Shown here piece by piece: positions 1 through 9,166 of a DNA stretch of 64,000 nucleotides. Numbering within the stretch: the first letter of the stretch is position 1; the number at the start of each line of letters is the position of its first letter. The stretch spans positions 1-64,000 of the forward strand of contig NZ_PUQD01000018.1 in the NCBI RefSeq assembly GCF_003331055.1, in the 5' to 3' direction. Under the pieces are notes generated by a model, which made no database searches, was not told the DNA's origin, and saw only the letters and a list, made by a program, of their open reading frames with translations. Made by a program: the position numbers and the translations under genes. This DNA is from Pseudomonas sp. AFG_SD02_1510_Pfu_092 (GTDB lineage: Bacteria > Pseudomonadota > Gammaproteobacteria > Pseudomonadales > Pseudomonadaceae).

Positions 1-7
1 GCTGTAC

Positions 8-176
8 TTGTGGGAGCGGCTTTAGCCGCGAACACCGGCGCAGCCGGTGCCATCCACTGCGTCGCCTGCTTCGCGGGCTTGCCCGCTCCCACTGGGACGG
101 CGCAGGTCCGGGCTCACGCTGTACTTGTGGGAGCGGCTTTAGCCGCGAACACCGGCGTAGCCGGTGCCATTCACCG
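8..176. repeat. REP elements (two composite copies)
   Basis: Two copies of a composite palindromic unit. Each has a GTGGGAGCGG arm, the palindrome GCGGCTTTAGCCGC, and then CACCGGCGCAGCCGGTG. The first copy continues into GCGGGCTTGCCCGCTCCCAC. The same composite recurs at eight or more places in this window, always between genes. It is typical of P. putida REP/BIME sequences. Confidence 0.9.
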
Positions 177-181
177 GGTAT

Positions 182-1363
182 TCAGCGTTCGCGCATGAAG
201 AACCCGGCAACGAACTTGCGGAAGGTGTCCAGGCTCTTGAAATCGGCGTAGCGCTTGAAGTTCTCGGTGTCCGGCTCAGGCCCGAGCGGTTGCTCCAGCA
301 GCGACACCGACAACACCCGGTCCTGGTCCGAGGTCAGCACCAGTTCATCCATCACCTGGCCGCCGATCACTGGCCGGCGCATTTGCACCTTCACGCCTTT
401 GCTGGCCATCCAGTCGACCAGCGACACCAGCGCCTTGAGCGGCTCGCGTTCTTCCTCGCGGTACACCGGGAACAGGTGGGCGCGGGACAGCACCGGCACG
501 CTGGCGACATGGATCAGTTCGTAGTAATGGCTGCCGGCACTGGTCGGTGAGTACAGCGCCAGGGCCAGCAACGGCCCGGCAGTGCGATTGCCGCCCCAAT
601 ACAGGTGGTGCCCCTGGAAGTCGAAGCCGTCTTCACTGCGGTTGTTGAACAGCTTGCGCCCTTTGATCTGGTCCACGCAGTCCAGCAGCAAGCCGTGGCG
701 GCGGTGGTTGCCGAACACCGTGGCTTCGCGCAGGCGCGACTTGAGCATCATCATGTGCTTCATGTCCAGGCGGGTTTCCAGGTAATTGCTGGCAGGCACC
801 CGTTCCAGCAGCGGGTAACGGCTGGCAACGCTGCGCAATTCGGCGAACTGACCGGTCAGGTCCTTCTTCAGGTGCGTGGCATACAGGTTGAGACCGCTGG
901 TTTCGATCCAGGTCAGCAGCAACGACAACAGCCGTTGCTGGTCGCGTCGCTCGCTGCCCTCACCGCCGGTGGCACCGCTGCTGGCAGGGAAATCGCCAAG
1001 CAGGCGCAACGGGGTGTCGGGCGCGAGCCAGGCGGCCGGTGGCGCAGGGTCGCTGTCACGCTCGGCAGCTTCCCGCTCATCCTTGGTGAACGGGCAGCCG
1101 GGGGCGTGCTCGGCGGTGCCCGGGTTGTTCTTGAGGAACAGCGTGCCGGTGTTGCCGTTGAGGGTGACATTGAGCACCGGCAAGGCGTCGCTGCGGCAGT
1201 CGCAGGCCAGCCACTGGTTGGCGTTGCGCACCTTCATCAGCAGCTGGTTGGCCTGCAGCAGGCGCGGGCCGGCGAGTGTGCCGCTGGCAAAGCCGACCAG
1301 CAGCTCCTCTTCGGCCAACGTAAGGCTGCGCACTTGTGCGGCGGTTTTGTCGATGATTCGCAT
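182..1363 (-). CDS. conserved hypothetical protein with Cys-rich N-terminal motif
   Basis: This gene encodes 393 residues. I start it at the ATG at 1363 (MRIIDKTAAQ); an upstream in-frame start at 1390 is possible. The product is not firmly recognised. Near residue 57 it carries WLACDC, followed about 30 residues later by HAPGCPF. This CxC...HxxxC layout could be a small metal site and is reminiscent of DUF1173-type proteins, but I cannot confirm that family. There is no signal peptide or membrane segment. It lies downstream of the VOC gene on the same strand with a gap of about 60 bp, so the two may be cotranscribed. REP elements follow it. Confidence 0.7.
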   Translation of the reverse strand: MRIIDKTAAQVRSLTLAEEELLVGFASGTLAGPRLLQANQLLMKVRNANQWLACDCRSDALPVLNVTLNGNTGTLFLKNNPGTAEHAPGCPFTKDEREAAERDSDPAPPAAWLAPDTPLRLLGDFPASSGATGGEGSERRDQQRLLSLLLTWIETSGLNLYATHLKKDLTGQFAELRSVASRYPLLERVPASNYLETRLDMKHMMMLKSRLREATVFGNHRRHGLLLDCVDQIKGRKLFNNRSEDGFDFQGHHLYWGGNRTAGPLLALALYSPTSAGSHYYELIHVASVPVLSRAHLFPVYREEEREPLKALVSLVDWMASKGVKVQMRRPVIGGQVMDELVLTSDQDRVLSVSLLEQPLGPEPDTENFKRYADFKSLDTFRKFVAGFFMRER

Positions 1364-1426
1364 GAAGCAGCTCCAGGCTACGAGCGCCAAGCTTCAGGCA
1401 AAGTCGCGCCGCTTTCAACTCGGCGC

Positions 1427-1894
1427 TCAGTTACCGCCAAACATCTTCGCGGCGCGGGCGCGAATTTCGTCGGGGGTCAGGTCCTCCTTGTGGGTGGAGA
1501 CGAACCAGATGTTGCCGAACGGGTCTTTCAGGGTGCCGCTGCGGTCGCCGTAGAACTGGTCGGTCAACGGGTGCAGTTGAGTGCCGCCGGCGGCCAGGGC
1601 CTGGGCGTAGACCTTGTCGCAGTCTTCGACGTACAAGTGCAGGCCGACGCCGGCGCCGCTGAGCTTCTGGCTGGCGGTGAGGCCGCCTTCCATGTCGCAG
1701 GGGTCGCCAAGCATCAGCGACGAATCGCCGATTTTCAGCTCGGCATGGCCGACGCGCCCGCCCGGGGCATCGAGGCGGAACATCTCGACGGCGCCAAAGG
1801 CCTGCTTGTAGAACTCGATGGCCTTGGCGGCATCGTTGATGGCCAGGTAAGGGGTGATGCTGTGCTGGCCTTCTGGGATCGGTTTGACTGCCAT
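1427..1894 (-). CDS. VOC family protein (PhnB/glyoxalase-like)
   Basis: This is a 155-residue single-chain vicinal oxygen chelate protein. The N-terminal ITPYLAINDAAKAIEFYKQA and the central GHAELKIGDSSLMLGD are typical of the PhnB-like VOC subgroup, as is the C-terminal LKDPFGNIWFVSTHKE. The fold is known to bind a divalent metal between paired beta-alpha-beta-beta-beta modules, but the substrate is unknown in this subgroup. The start is the ATG at 1894. It sits between the hypothetical gene and the aldehyde dehydrogenase gene, all on the minus strand. The 109 bp gap to the dehydrogenase gene makes shared transcription possible but not certain. The family call is solid; no enzyme activity can be assigned. 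Confidence 0.85.
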   Translation of the reverse strand: MAVKPIPEGQHSITPYLAINDAAKAIEFYKQAFGAVEMFRLDAPGGRVGHAELKIGDSSLMLGDPCDMEGGLTASQKLSGAGVGLHLYVEDCDKVYAQALAAGGTQLHPLTDQFYGDRSGTLKDPFGNIWFVSTHKEDLTPDEIRARAAKMFGGN

Positions 1895-2003
1895 GTTCGA
1901 CGCTCCTGTGCAATGGGCGCCGGTGGCGCCCTGTTGCTTAGAGTCGTTTGCGCGGATGGAAAATCGACAGTGGCGATAGATCGATTCTCTATAAGCGCGG
2001 CCC

Positions 2004-3623
2004 TCAGAAGATGTAGTCGGTGGTCAGGAAGCTCGACTGGCGGTTGCGAATGATCTCGCTGATCAGGTCTTTGTTGGCTTCCTGGAAGCGTGTCGCCACC
2101 AGCGTGCGGATGGAGAACACGCGCAGGGCGTCGTGCACCGACAGGGTGCCTTCGGCGCTGTTCTTGCGGCCGTTGAACGGGTAGGTGTCGGGGCCGCGCT
2201 GGCACTGGGCGTTGATGTTGATGCGCCCGACCTGGTTGGCGAAGATGTCGACCAGGCTGCCGATGGTCGCCGGGTCGTTGCCGAACAGGCTCAGCTGCTG
2301 ACCGTAGTCGGAGTCCAGTACATAGTCGATCACCGTCTGCAGGTCGCGGTAGGGCACCACCGGCACCAGCGGGCCGAACTGCTCCTCGTGGTAGACGCGC
2401 ATGGCAGCCGTTACCGGGTACAGCACGGCCGGGTAGAAGAACGAGCCGCGGCTTTGCCCGCCACCCTGGTTGATCACCCGCGCGCCTTGGCCCGTGGCAT
2501 CGGCGACCAGGCCGTCGAGGTAGTCGACCTTGCCGGGCTCTGGCAGCGGGGTCAGCGCCACGCCCGGCTCCCACGGCATGCCGGGTTTGAGCGCGGCGAG
2601 CTTGCGCTGGAACTTGTCGAGGAAGGTGTCCACCACGTCTTCATGGACGAACAGGATCTTCAGCGCGGTGCAGCGCTGGCCATTGAACGACAGCGCACCG
2701 GTGACGGCCTCTTCCACGGCATTGTCCAGGTCCACCTGGGGCAGGACGATGCCCGGGTTCTTGGCATCCAGCCCCAGCGCGGCGCGCAGGCGGTGCGGCC
2801 GTGGGTGCAGCTTCTTCAGGTCGCTGGCGGCCTTGTGCGTGCCGATGAAGGCGAACACATCGACCTTGCCGCTGGCCATCAGCGCGCTGACCGTTTCCCG
2901 GCCACGCCCGTAGATGACATTGATCACCCCTGGCGGGAAGCTGTCGCGGAACGCTTCGAGCAACGGCCGAATCAGCAGCACGCCGAACTTGGCTGGCTTG
3001 AACACCACGGTGTTGCCCATGATCAGCGCCGGAATCAACGTGGTGAAGGTTTCGTTCAGCGGGTAGTTGTAAGGCCCCATGCACAGGGCCACGCCCAGCG
3101 GTGCGCGGCGAATCTGGCCCAGGGTGCCCTGTTCCAGCTCGAAGCGGCTGGAGCGGCGGTCGAGGTCCTTGAGCGCGTTGATGGTGTCGACGATGTAGTC
3201 GCAGGTGCGGTCGAACTCTTTTTCCGAGTCCTTGAGGTTCTTGCCGATCTCCCACATCAGCAGCTTGACCACGGCCTGGCGCTGTTCACGCATGCGCGCC
3301 AGGAAGCGCTCGACATGCTGAATGCGCTCGGCCACGCGCATGTTCGGCCAGGCGCCGCGGCCTTTGTCGTAGGCGTGCACGGCGGCATCGAGGGCGGTGA
3401 GCGCGGTGTCGGCATCGAGCAACGGGGCACTGCCCAGCACCACCTGTTGCTCGTCGTCGCCGTGCTTGAGCCAGACCGGGCTGCGCACCGTGGCCAGCGG
3501 GCCATCCCAGCGCCTGAGCTCACCGTTCACCAGGTAGTCACGTTGTTCCAGGGGGGCTTCCAGGCGCCAGGTTTCCGGGATGTTCTCGGCGCTGGGGAAG
3601 AGTGAATCGAGCAGACGGTCCAT
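2004..3623 (-). CDS. gapN: NADP-dependent glyceraldehyde-3-phosphate dehydrogenase (aldehyde dehydrogenase superfamily)
   Basis: This gene encodes a 539-residue cytosolic aldehyde dehydrogenase. Visible superfamily motifs are GPYNYPLNE (substrate and cofactor region), VVFKPAKFG (cofactor-binding lysine), FIGTHKAA (the GxT/S turn) and FNGQRCTALK with the catalytic cysteine. The length of about 540 residues and the sequence style fit the non-phosphorylating GapN-type enzymes annotated in P. putida, which oxidise glyceraldehyde 3-phosphate directly to 3-phosphoglycerate with NADP. The substrate is inferred, because related dehydrogenases share these motifs. The usual catalytic Glu is not in a canonical LELGG motif here: the equivalent segment reads RAALGLDAKNPGIVLP. 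That difference is seen in this subgroup but is worth checking. The start is ATG 3623 with a GAGGTG ribosome site 8 bases upstream. Confidence 0.8.
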   Translation of the reverse strand: MDRLLDSLFPSAENIPETWRLEAPLEQRDYLVNGELRRWDGPLATVRSPVWLKHGDDEQQVVLGSAPLLDADTALTALDAAVHAYDKGRGAWPNMRVAERIQHVERFLARMREQRQAVVKLLMWEIGKNLKDSEKEFDRTCDYIVDTINALKDLDRRSSRFELEQGTLGQIRRAPLGVALCMGPYNYPLNETFTTLIPALIMGNTVVFKPAKFGVLLIRPLLEAFRDSFPPGVINVIYGRGRETVSALMASGKVDVFAFIGTHKAASDLKKLHPRPHRLRAALGLDAKNPGIVLPQVDLDNAVEEAVTGALSFNGQRCTALKILFVHEDVVDTFLDKFQRKLAALKPGMPWEPGVALTPLPEPGKVDYLDGLVADATGQGARVINQGGGQSRGSFFYPAVLYPVTAAMRVYHEEQFGPLVPVVPYRDLQTVIDYVLDSDYGQQLSLFGNDPATIGSLVDIFANQVGRININAQCQRGPDTYPFNGRKNSAEGTLSVHDALRVFSIRTLVATRFQEANKDLISEIIRNRQSSFLTTDYIF

Positions 3624-3731
3624 GGGTACTGCACCTCACATTGCTGGGCGGGTTTCGAGCCAGGTGAATCGCTTCAGCTGCGAGCATGCACCGGCTGCCG
3701 GAAAAACACCAGTCTGGCCCAACCTGGGCTC

Positions 3732-3762
3732 ACGCGCCTGCCTGATGGACAGACAGGCGCGT
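3732..3762. other. stem-loop between LRR gene and gapN
   Basis: A perfect 9-bp inverted repeat, ACGCGCCTG and CAGGCGCGT, with a 13-nt loop lies just past the stop of the LRR gene on the minus strand. There is no strong U-tract, so a terminator role is only possible. Confidence 0.5.
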
Positions 3763-3771
3763 ATTGCAAGG

Positions 3772-6700
3772 TCAGAGCGGCAGGTTGAACAGGTCGTAGG
3801 GCGGGTGCGTCAGCCATTGCTGGCGCAGCGCCGGGTCTGCATCGATCAGCGCCAGGCGCCGCCAGAACTCGGTGCGCGCCTGCTGCGGGCGGGACCGGAA
3901 CGGTTCAATGTCAAGCAATGCTCTGAGGTCGCGGCGGTACTGCAGCGGCAACCGCTGCCACAGGGCCCTTTCGGCCGGGCCGGTGTGTTCGAAGAACTCC
4001 AGATAGTCGCCAGCGCACACCAGCAGGTCCACCTGATGTGCCGCGTTGTAGGCCTCGATCTGCGCGAGCACCGCTGCGCCCAGCCAGTCGCTTTCCAGGC
4101 GCAGGGCGTCCGCGACTGGCCGCGGTACGGTGAAATGCTCTGGCAGTTGCTGCAACGGGTTGTCGCCGATGTCGAGAATGAGTGGCTCGAATGCCAGCTC
4201 CAGCCCTTGCGGCAGCTCGCTGAGCGTACAGTTGTTCAGAAACAGCGTCCTCAGCTGGGCCAGCCCGCGCAGGTCCGGGGCCTGCAACAGCGGGTTGCCC
4301 GACAGGTCGAGCACCACCAGCCCGGCGTAGCGGTTCAGCGTTTGCTGGGCTTGGGCATCCCAGGTAATGCGGTTGCCTTCCAGGTCCAGCCAGGTGAGCT
4401 GCTCAGGCCTGCCGACGCGCGGCAGAGTGGCGAACCGGCAGTTGATCAGCAGCAGGCGCTTGAGGTTGGGAAAGCGTTGGTAGAACGCGGCCGGCAACTG
4501 GCTCAGCGAACGGTTGTAGCTGAGCGACAGGTGCTGCACATGGGCAAAGTCGTCGGGCAAAGCCAGGCTGGCCAGGGCTTGGTCGTCCAGCTCCAGGCCG
4601 GACAGGTCCAGGCTGTGCAAGCGGCCGCCGCCTTCCAGGCCAACGCTCGACAGCCGGCGCCAGGCGTTGATGATCGGGCGGATGGCCAGGTGCCGTTGGT
4701 GGGGGCGTTGCGGATCGGGCCGGGCCCACGCCTGCAGGTCGCGGCGCAGGGTGTCCAGACGCTGCTGCAGGTCGCGCAGGCGCTGAGAAGGCGTGCGCAG
4801 GTCATCGAGGTACGGGTGGTCCTCGTCGTTGCCGAGCCAGTTTTCGAACTCGAAATCCGTAGCATTCGGGTACAAACGGCGATAGGCCCCGACCAGCGAG
4901 CCGTTCAGGTGCGGCTGAGCGGGTTCGGGGTCAAGCGGCCGACCGCCATGCAAGCCGCCCACGGCCTTGCGCAGCGGCACTTGCGGCCCCCAGAGCCGCT
5001 GGGCCAATACCTGCCGGTGGGTGTCGACCCAATCCAGCACATGCTGGCGCAGCCCGCTGCCATCGGCTGCCGGGACACCCAGCCTCGCGCGCTGCGCGGG
5101 AGGCAGGGCCTGCACGACGGCGCGGCACAGGTCCAGGTCTCGCGGCGCAGGTGCGGGGCGCTCGCCGTGGTCGGCCTCATAGCCTTCGGCCGATTTGATC
5201 ACCCGCCGTACGCGGCTGGCCTGGTCGCTGCCGACGTGTTCCAGCCGCGGGCCGTCGGGGCTGGCGCCGCGCAGTTCGAGGCGCAGCTCCGCAGGCCAGC
5301 CGGGCATGGCATCCAGCGCACTGAACAGCAGGCGTTCACTGTCGCTGCTGGCCCGGGCCGGCTGCAACAGCCCTTCCAGCGCGCGCACCAGCGGCAGGTC
5401 GCTGTGCAGCTGTTCCAGCACCTGACGAACCGGCCCGGGCAACTGACCCTGCTGTTGCCAGGCGAGCGACTCGGCTTCGCTCAGCGGCGCCAGCACACGC
5501 CTGGCCAAGGCCGGGGACAGGCGCGGGTAGGCATCGAGCAGTCGCTGCGTTGCCGGGGTAACGGGCGCGCTGCCGTTGTAGAGCCGCTTGAACAGGCCTG
5601 GCGGCGCTTGGTCAGCCAACGCCTGCACTTGGGATTGCACCGCCATGCGTTGCAGGGCGTCGAGCAACAGCGGCGGCGTTGGCTGGCCTTCCAGGTGCAC
5701 CCGGCGCAAGCGCGCGGCGTCGATGCCACACAGGCGGCCAGCCTGCGTCAATTGCTCAGGCGTGAATGTGCCGTAGGCCTCGCCGAGACGGCGCGCCAGC
5801 TTGACGAAGGGCCACTGGCCCGGTAGTTCGTGCTGGCCGCGCCAGGCGCCTTGGGCATTGTGTGTCAGCGGTGGTTGCCAGGCATCGGCGGTGTCGGGGT
5901 GCACGATACGCCACTGTTGCAGGTCGCTGTCGAAGCGTTGTTCGAACAGGTGGCCCTCCATGCGGATGAAATGCCGGCCCTCGTAGGTATATTGGCCAAG
6001 CGCATTGGGCTGAAGGTTTTCGGGCAGCTCCACGCTACTGCGATAAGGCCGCAGGTCTTCGTTCCACAGCCGGTAACGCCCGTCGTCGCCGGGTACGGGC
6101 TGCAGGTTCTCCATCAATGGGCTGTTGAACAGCCTGGGCAGCACTTTGCCCGCCGCCACGAAGCCGCCGATCAGCGCCAGGTTCAGGCCGATCGCCTCCA
6201 GGTGGCGCAGGGCCAGGTGACGGTCGCCTTCCTGCCAGGCCTCATAGCCCTCGAACGCCTCGCCGAGCAACTGGCAGGCGGTCACGGCGAGCATCAGGGT
6301 GCCGGCACCCGGGATGAAGAACGCGGCGATGTTCAGTGCATCCAGGCCAAGGTTTTCCCATTCCTCCAGGCGCCTGGCCCGTGCCTCGGCATCGGCCGTC
6401 GCGGTCGGTACCGCCAGCAGGCTGGCTTCATGCTTGAGGCGGGCCAGGTGCAGGTCCTGATAGTGGCCGAACGGCTCTGCCGTGATCGCCAGGCGCGTGG
6501 GCCGCAGGTCGGCGTGCGCGGCGCGCTGCCAAGGGCGGTCGTAGGGCGTGTTGCCGGTGGCGTCGAGGTTCTGCTGCAGCAGGTCGAGGAAGTGCGCCCG
6601 CTGGTCCTGCCTGATGTAGGCCGCGAAGGCCTGGCGCGCCTGGGGTTCCAGCAGCAGGCTGGCCAGCGCGTCGTGCACCGCGTCCAGGTTGTCGCACTGG

Positions 6701-7596
6701 CGCAGGGCCGGGTCGTGGCCGGGCAGGTACAGCGCCAGCCCCGCGCTGTCGGCATCGATCAGCATGACTTCGTGCAGCGGCGTGCCGAACAGCGCCAGTT
6801 GCCAGCAGTTTACCTTGCCACCTTGCAACAGCCGCTCGAGCTGATCGCGCGTGCTGCCGTCCAGCAGATGGCGCAGGTAGGCAAGGTCGGCGGCCAGGCG
6901 CAGGCGGTGTTTCTGCACCTGGATGGCCAAGGCCCGGCTGCCGGGGTGGGCGAAGTGGTGTTCGAGGTGGGCCTGGTAAGCGCCGCCCAGGTCCAGTTCG
7001 CGACACAGCGTGGCGAAAGCGGCCGGTGCCAGAGGCAGGCGCTTCACCCGGTAGCGCTCCGACGTCAGCGGAAAGTGCGCCACTGGCACCTGCATGCCAA
7101 TAGGCGCCGAGCCTTGTACCCCAAAGCGGGTTACCGCGATGTCGTGGCTCAGGGCAATGGCGCTTTCAGGCGCGAATACCTCGTCGTCGGCAAAGTTCTG
7201 CAAGGCGGCCTGCAGCAAGTTGTCGCGACGATGGCGGTAGAGATGGCGCAGGCCAATCCAGTGCCAGTCGCGTTCGACCCGCAGCAGTTCGGTGGCGCGC
7301 AATGGCGCGTGAAAGCCGTGTTCGGCAAGACCAGCTTGCAGCAACGGTTCGGCGAATTCGCTGATCTGTTTCAACCCCTTGAGTGACCGGGCCAAGGCTG
7401 CTTGCGCCTGCGTCAGCCGCGCCTGGCTGGCGTGCACCGCCTGGCGCAGGTCGGGCGCCGCATTGGCGAACCAGTCCTGCGTCTGCCAGGGTGCGACCTG
7501 GGTTTGCCGCAATGCGGCCCACTGCTGCGGGGTTGCCTGGTGGGCCCATTGCGGCAGTTGTGCCGCGAGCAGGGGTTGGTGGGGGTTGGCTGGCAT
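3772..7596 (-). CDS. large leucine-rich-repeat, dermonecrotic-toxin-like protein (DUF6543 type)
   Basis: This gene encodes 1274 residues. The first 400 residues or so resemble the N-terminal DUF6543/dermonecrotic-toxin-type region of large Pseudomonas toxins. A hydrophobic block near residues 415-490 (NIAAFFIPGAGTLMLAV, then LALIGGFVAAGKVLP) could insert into a membrane. Leucine-rich repeats occupy about residues 985-1155, with units such as LTWLDLEGNRIT, LVVLDLSGNPL and LRTLFLNNC. About 110 residues follow the repeats, beginning near LLVCAGDYLEFFEH. Many Pseudomonas relatives carry a longer NEL-type E3 ubiquitin ligase domain there; I do not see a full one. There is no signal peptide. The start is ATG 7596 after AGGAG. 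The likely role is an effector acting on other cells, but substrate, secretion route and catalytic residues are unknown. No immunity-like small gene is adjacent. Confidence 0.75.
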   Translation of the reverse strand: MPANPHQPLLAAQLPQWAHQATPQQWAALRQTQVAPWQTQDWFANAAPDLRQAVHASQARLTQAQAALARSLKGLKQISEFAEPLLQAGLAEHGFHAPLRATELLRVERDWHWIGLRHLYRHRRDNLLQAALQNFADDEVFAPESAIALSHDIAVTRFGVQGSAPIGMQVPVAHFPLTSERYRVKRLPLAPAAFATLCRELDLGGAYQAHLEHHFAHPGSRALAIQVQKHRLRLAADLAYLRHLLDGSTRDQLERLLQGGKVNCWQLALFGTPLHEVMLIDADSAGLALYLPGHDPALRQCDNLDAVHDALASLLLEPQARQAFAAYIRQDQRAHFLDLLQQNLDATGNTPYDRPWQRAAHADLRPTRLAITAEPFGHYQDLHLARLKHEASLLAVPTATADAEARARRLEEWENLGLDALNIAAFFIPGAGTLMLAVTACQLLGEAFEGYEAWQEGDRHLALRHLEAIGLNLALIGGFVAAGKVLPRLFNSPLMENLQPVPGDDGRYRLWNEDLRPYRSSVELPENLQPNALGQYTYEGRHFIRMEGHLFEQRFDSDLQQWRIVHPDTADAWQPPLTHNAQGAWRGQHELPGQWPFVKLARRLGEAYGTFTPEQLTQAGRLCGIDAARLRRVHLEGQPTPPLLLDALQRMAVQSQVQALADQAPPGLFKRLYNGSAPVTPATQRLLDAYPRLSPALARRVLAPLSEAESLAWQQQGQLPGPVRQVLEQLHSDLPLVRALEGLLQPARASSDSERLLFSALDAMPGWPAELRLELRGASPDGPRLEHVGSDQASRVRRVIKSAEGYEADHGERPAPAPRDLDLCRAVVQALPPAQRARLGVPAADGSGLRQHVLDWVDTHRQVLAQRLWGPQVPLRKAVGGLHGGRPLDPEPAQPHLNGSLVGAYRRLYPNATDFEFENWLGNDEDHPYLDDLRTPSQRLRDLQQRLDTLRRDLQAWARPDPQRPHQRHLAIRPIINAWRRLSSVGLEGGGRLHSLDLSGLELDDQALASLALPDDFAHVQHLSLSYNRSLSQLPAAFYQRFPNLKRLLLINCRFATLPRVGRPEQLTWLDLEGNRITWDAQAQQTLNRYAGLVVLDLSGNPLLQAPDLRGLAQLRTLFLNNCTLSELPQGLELAFEPLILDIGDNPLQQLPEHFTVPRPVADALRLESDWLGAAVLAQIEAYNAAHQVDLLVCAGDYLEFFEHTGPAERALWQRLPLQYRRDLRALLDIEPFRSRPQQARTEFWRRLALIDADPALRQQWLTHPPYDLFNLPL

Positions 7597-7938
7597 GACG
7601 ATGCTCCTTTATAGGCAAAGGCGGCATCAAACGGCATTTATCGATAGCCAAGTGGTAACCGAATAACACGGCTTGGTTAGTTGATAAATAAAACCCACGT
7701 AGTCGAATTGACCGGGCGGAAAATTTGGCGCCATGAAACGTTGGCGAACTTCGAACAATTTCAGGAAATGCAATCAAAGTGCCACTTGCTTAGGCATTGG
7801 CGCGCACCTTAAATTGATATTTGTCAGGCAACGCACCTGACGCGCTGGCTAATAAATATTGACATCTAGCTACTTTGCTCGAATTGCTGTCCTTTCCCGG
7901 TAGACCATGGCCAACATCGAAGGACCTGGGACGAAGAA
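7597..7938. promoter_or_regulatory. AT-rich intergenic region upstream of the acyltransferase/GT61 operon
   Basis: This 340-bp divergent region is clearly richer in A+T than its surroundings, mainly from 7610 to 7880. It holds a stem-loop at 7823-7841 (GTCAGG-N7-CCTGAC) and a TTGACA hexamer at 7859-7864 with a weak candidate -10 (AATTGC) 17 bases downstream. Composition like this is typical of DNA bound by MvaT-family silencers, but that is inference. No coding sequence is visible. Confidence 0.45.
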
Positions 7939-9093
7939 ATGAAAGCGACCTTGACGGCAGCGGCGCGAACACTCGTTTCGCCCTCCATGCGCTATGAAAT
8001 CAGGCACCTGGCCAGCAAGGTACGCGAACTGTTGGCGCGGGCCTGTTTCTGGCGCTGGGAAGTGGCCAGGTTCCGCTTGCAGCAGGAAAGCCCCTACGAA
8101 ATTGTCTATATCGGCCGCAGGCAGCAACGGGAAATGGCCAAGCTGTTGATCGCCGGCAAGGGCCCGGGCAGCGCTGCGATCATTGATAGCGCCAGCGCGA
8201 CGGCGGCAGCCAAGCATGTGGTGGTGGTCAGCGAAATGCCCTCGGCGGGGGCCTTGTCGGTGCCGCACTACCTGAGCGCGGTGGTGCCGCTGGGGCGCTC
8301 GCTGGAAGATATCACGGCGCGCTACGACAGCGAGTTGCGCCGCAGCATCCGCAAGCACCGCCCGCTGTACCAGATGCGCCTGGCCCGTTCGGACGACGAA
8401 ATCGCCATGGCCGACCGCGACCTGCTGCGCCCCTATGCCAGCGCCAGGCAGGGGATCCATGCGGCTCAGTTTCCCAGCGCAGAAGTGTTTCGCATCGCCA
8501 AGGGCGTCGGTCGGCTCGACCTGATCACCTTGGGCGATGAAGTGATCGGTTGCCACCTGGGCTGTGAAGTGGTACGCGGTGGCAAGCGTTACTGGAGCAC
8601 GTTGCGTTTCGGCTATTGCCAGGCGGTATTCAGCGACGCGCGCCGGCTGCGCGAGGTCAACTCGATCACCACCTTCATGGCCCTGGAATGGGCCCTGGAG
8701 CAGGGCTTCGATTATTACGACATCGGCCTGTGCCTGGCGCGCCCGGATGACGGTTTGCTGAAATGGAAGCGCCGTCGTGGCGGCGATATCGACGCGCTGG
8801 GTAACCATGCCTATCTGTTTGTCCGCCTGCCCAGGACCGGTACGGCGAAGTTCCTCTGGGACACGCCGATGTTCGCGGTAGAAGGCGACAAGCTCACGCT
8901 GCATCTGGGCTTGCCCGAGGGGCCGAGCGACGATGAGGTGGCCAGCCGTTACCAGGAAATGGTGTTCGGCGGCCTGCACAAGATCTATTGCTATGGCGGT
9001 AGCCGCGCGGGCGAATCTTTCCTGGAAAACTTGCGCCAGCGTTACGCCAACCTGCAATCACCGCCGACCCTGGAACGGGTCATGTGCAACTGA
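7939..9093 (+). CDS. GNAT/FemAB-like acyltransferase, first gene of a two-gene cassette
   Basis: This gene encodes 384 residues with no signal peptide. The C-terminal half resembles the acetyltransferase fold used by FemAB/BioF2-like GNAT enzymes. It contains LRRSIRKHRPLY, then VIGCHLGCEV, then TFMALEWALEQGFDYYDIGL followed by LKWKRRRGG. In these proteins the 'W...G...YDIG...FKxxFG' region forms the acyl-CoA or aminoacyl pocket. I infer acyl transfer to a sugar or lipid-linked glycan, because the next gene, 73 bp downstream on the same strand, encodes a GT61 glycosyltransferase. The start is ATG 7939, preceded by a weak ribosome site (GGGACGAAG). The exact donor and acceptor are unknown. The alternative reading is a family of unknown function sharing only the GNAT fold. 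Confidence 0.65.
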   Translation: MKATLTAAARTLVSPSMRYEIRHLASKVRELLARACFWRWEVARFRLQQESPYEIVYIGRRQQREMAKLLIAGKGPGSAAIIDSASATAAAKHVVVVSEMPSAGALSVPHYLSAVVPLGRSLEDITARYDSELRRSIRKHRPLYQMRLARSDDEIAMADRDLLRPYASARQGIHAAQFPSAEVFRIAKGVGRLDLITLGDEVIGCHLGCEVVRGGKRYWSTLRFGYCQAVFSDARRLREVNSITTFMALEWALEQGFDYYDIGLCLARPDDGLLKWKRRRGGDIDALGNHAYLFVRLPRTGTAKFLWDTPMFAVEGDKLTLHLGLPEGPSDDEVASRYQEMVFGGLHKIYCYGGSRAGESFLENLRQRYANLQSPPTLERVMCN

Positions 9094-9166
9094 GCGGACG
9101 CCAGGGAGGCATTGATCTGGCGCCTTGCGCCAGGTTTTGGGCCTTGTCATCAAGGGAGGACGCTTC

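Noticed and set aside
3772..4130. NEL-type E3 ubiquitin ligase domain at the end of the LRR protein
   Set aside because: The post-LRR region is about 110 residues and lacks the longer conserved NEL block, so the call is not supported.
3580..5826. 748-codon open frame on the plus strand opposite the LRR gene
   Set aside because: Third-position G/C bias on the other strand creates long antisense frames. The minus-strand frame has the LRR repeats and a ribosome site; this one has low-complexity Q/R/A-rich sequence.
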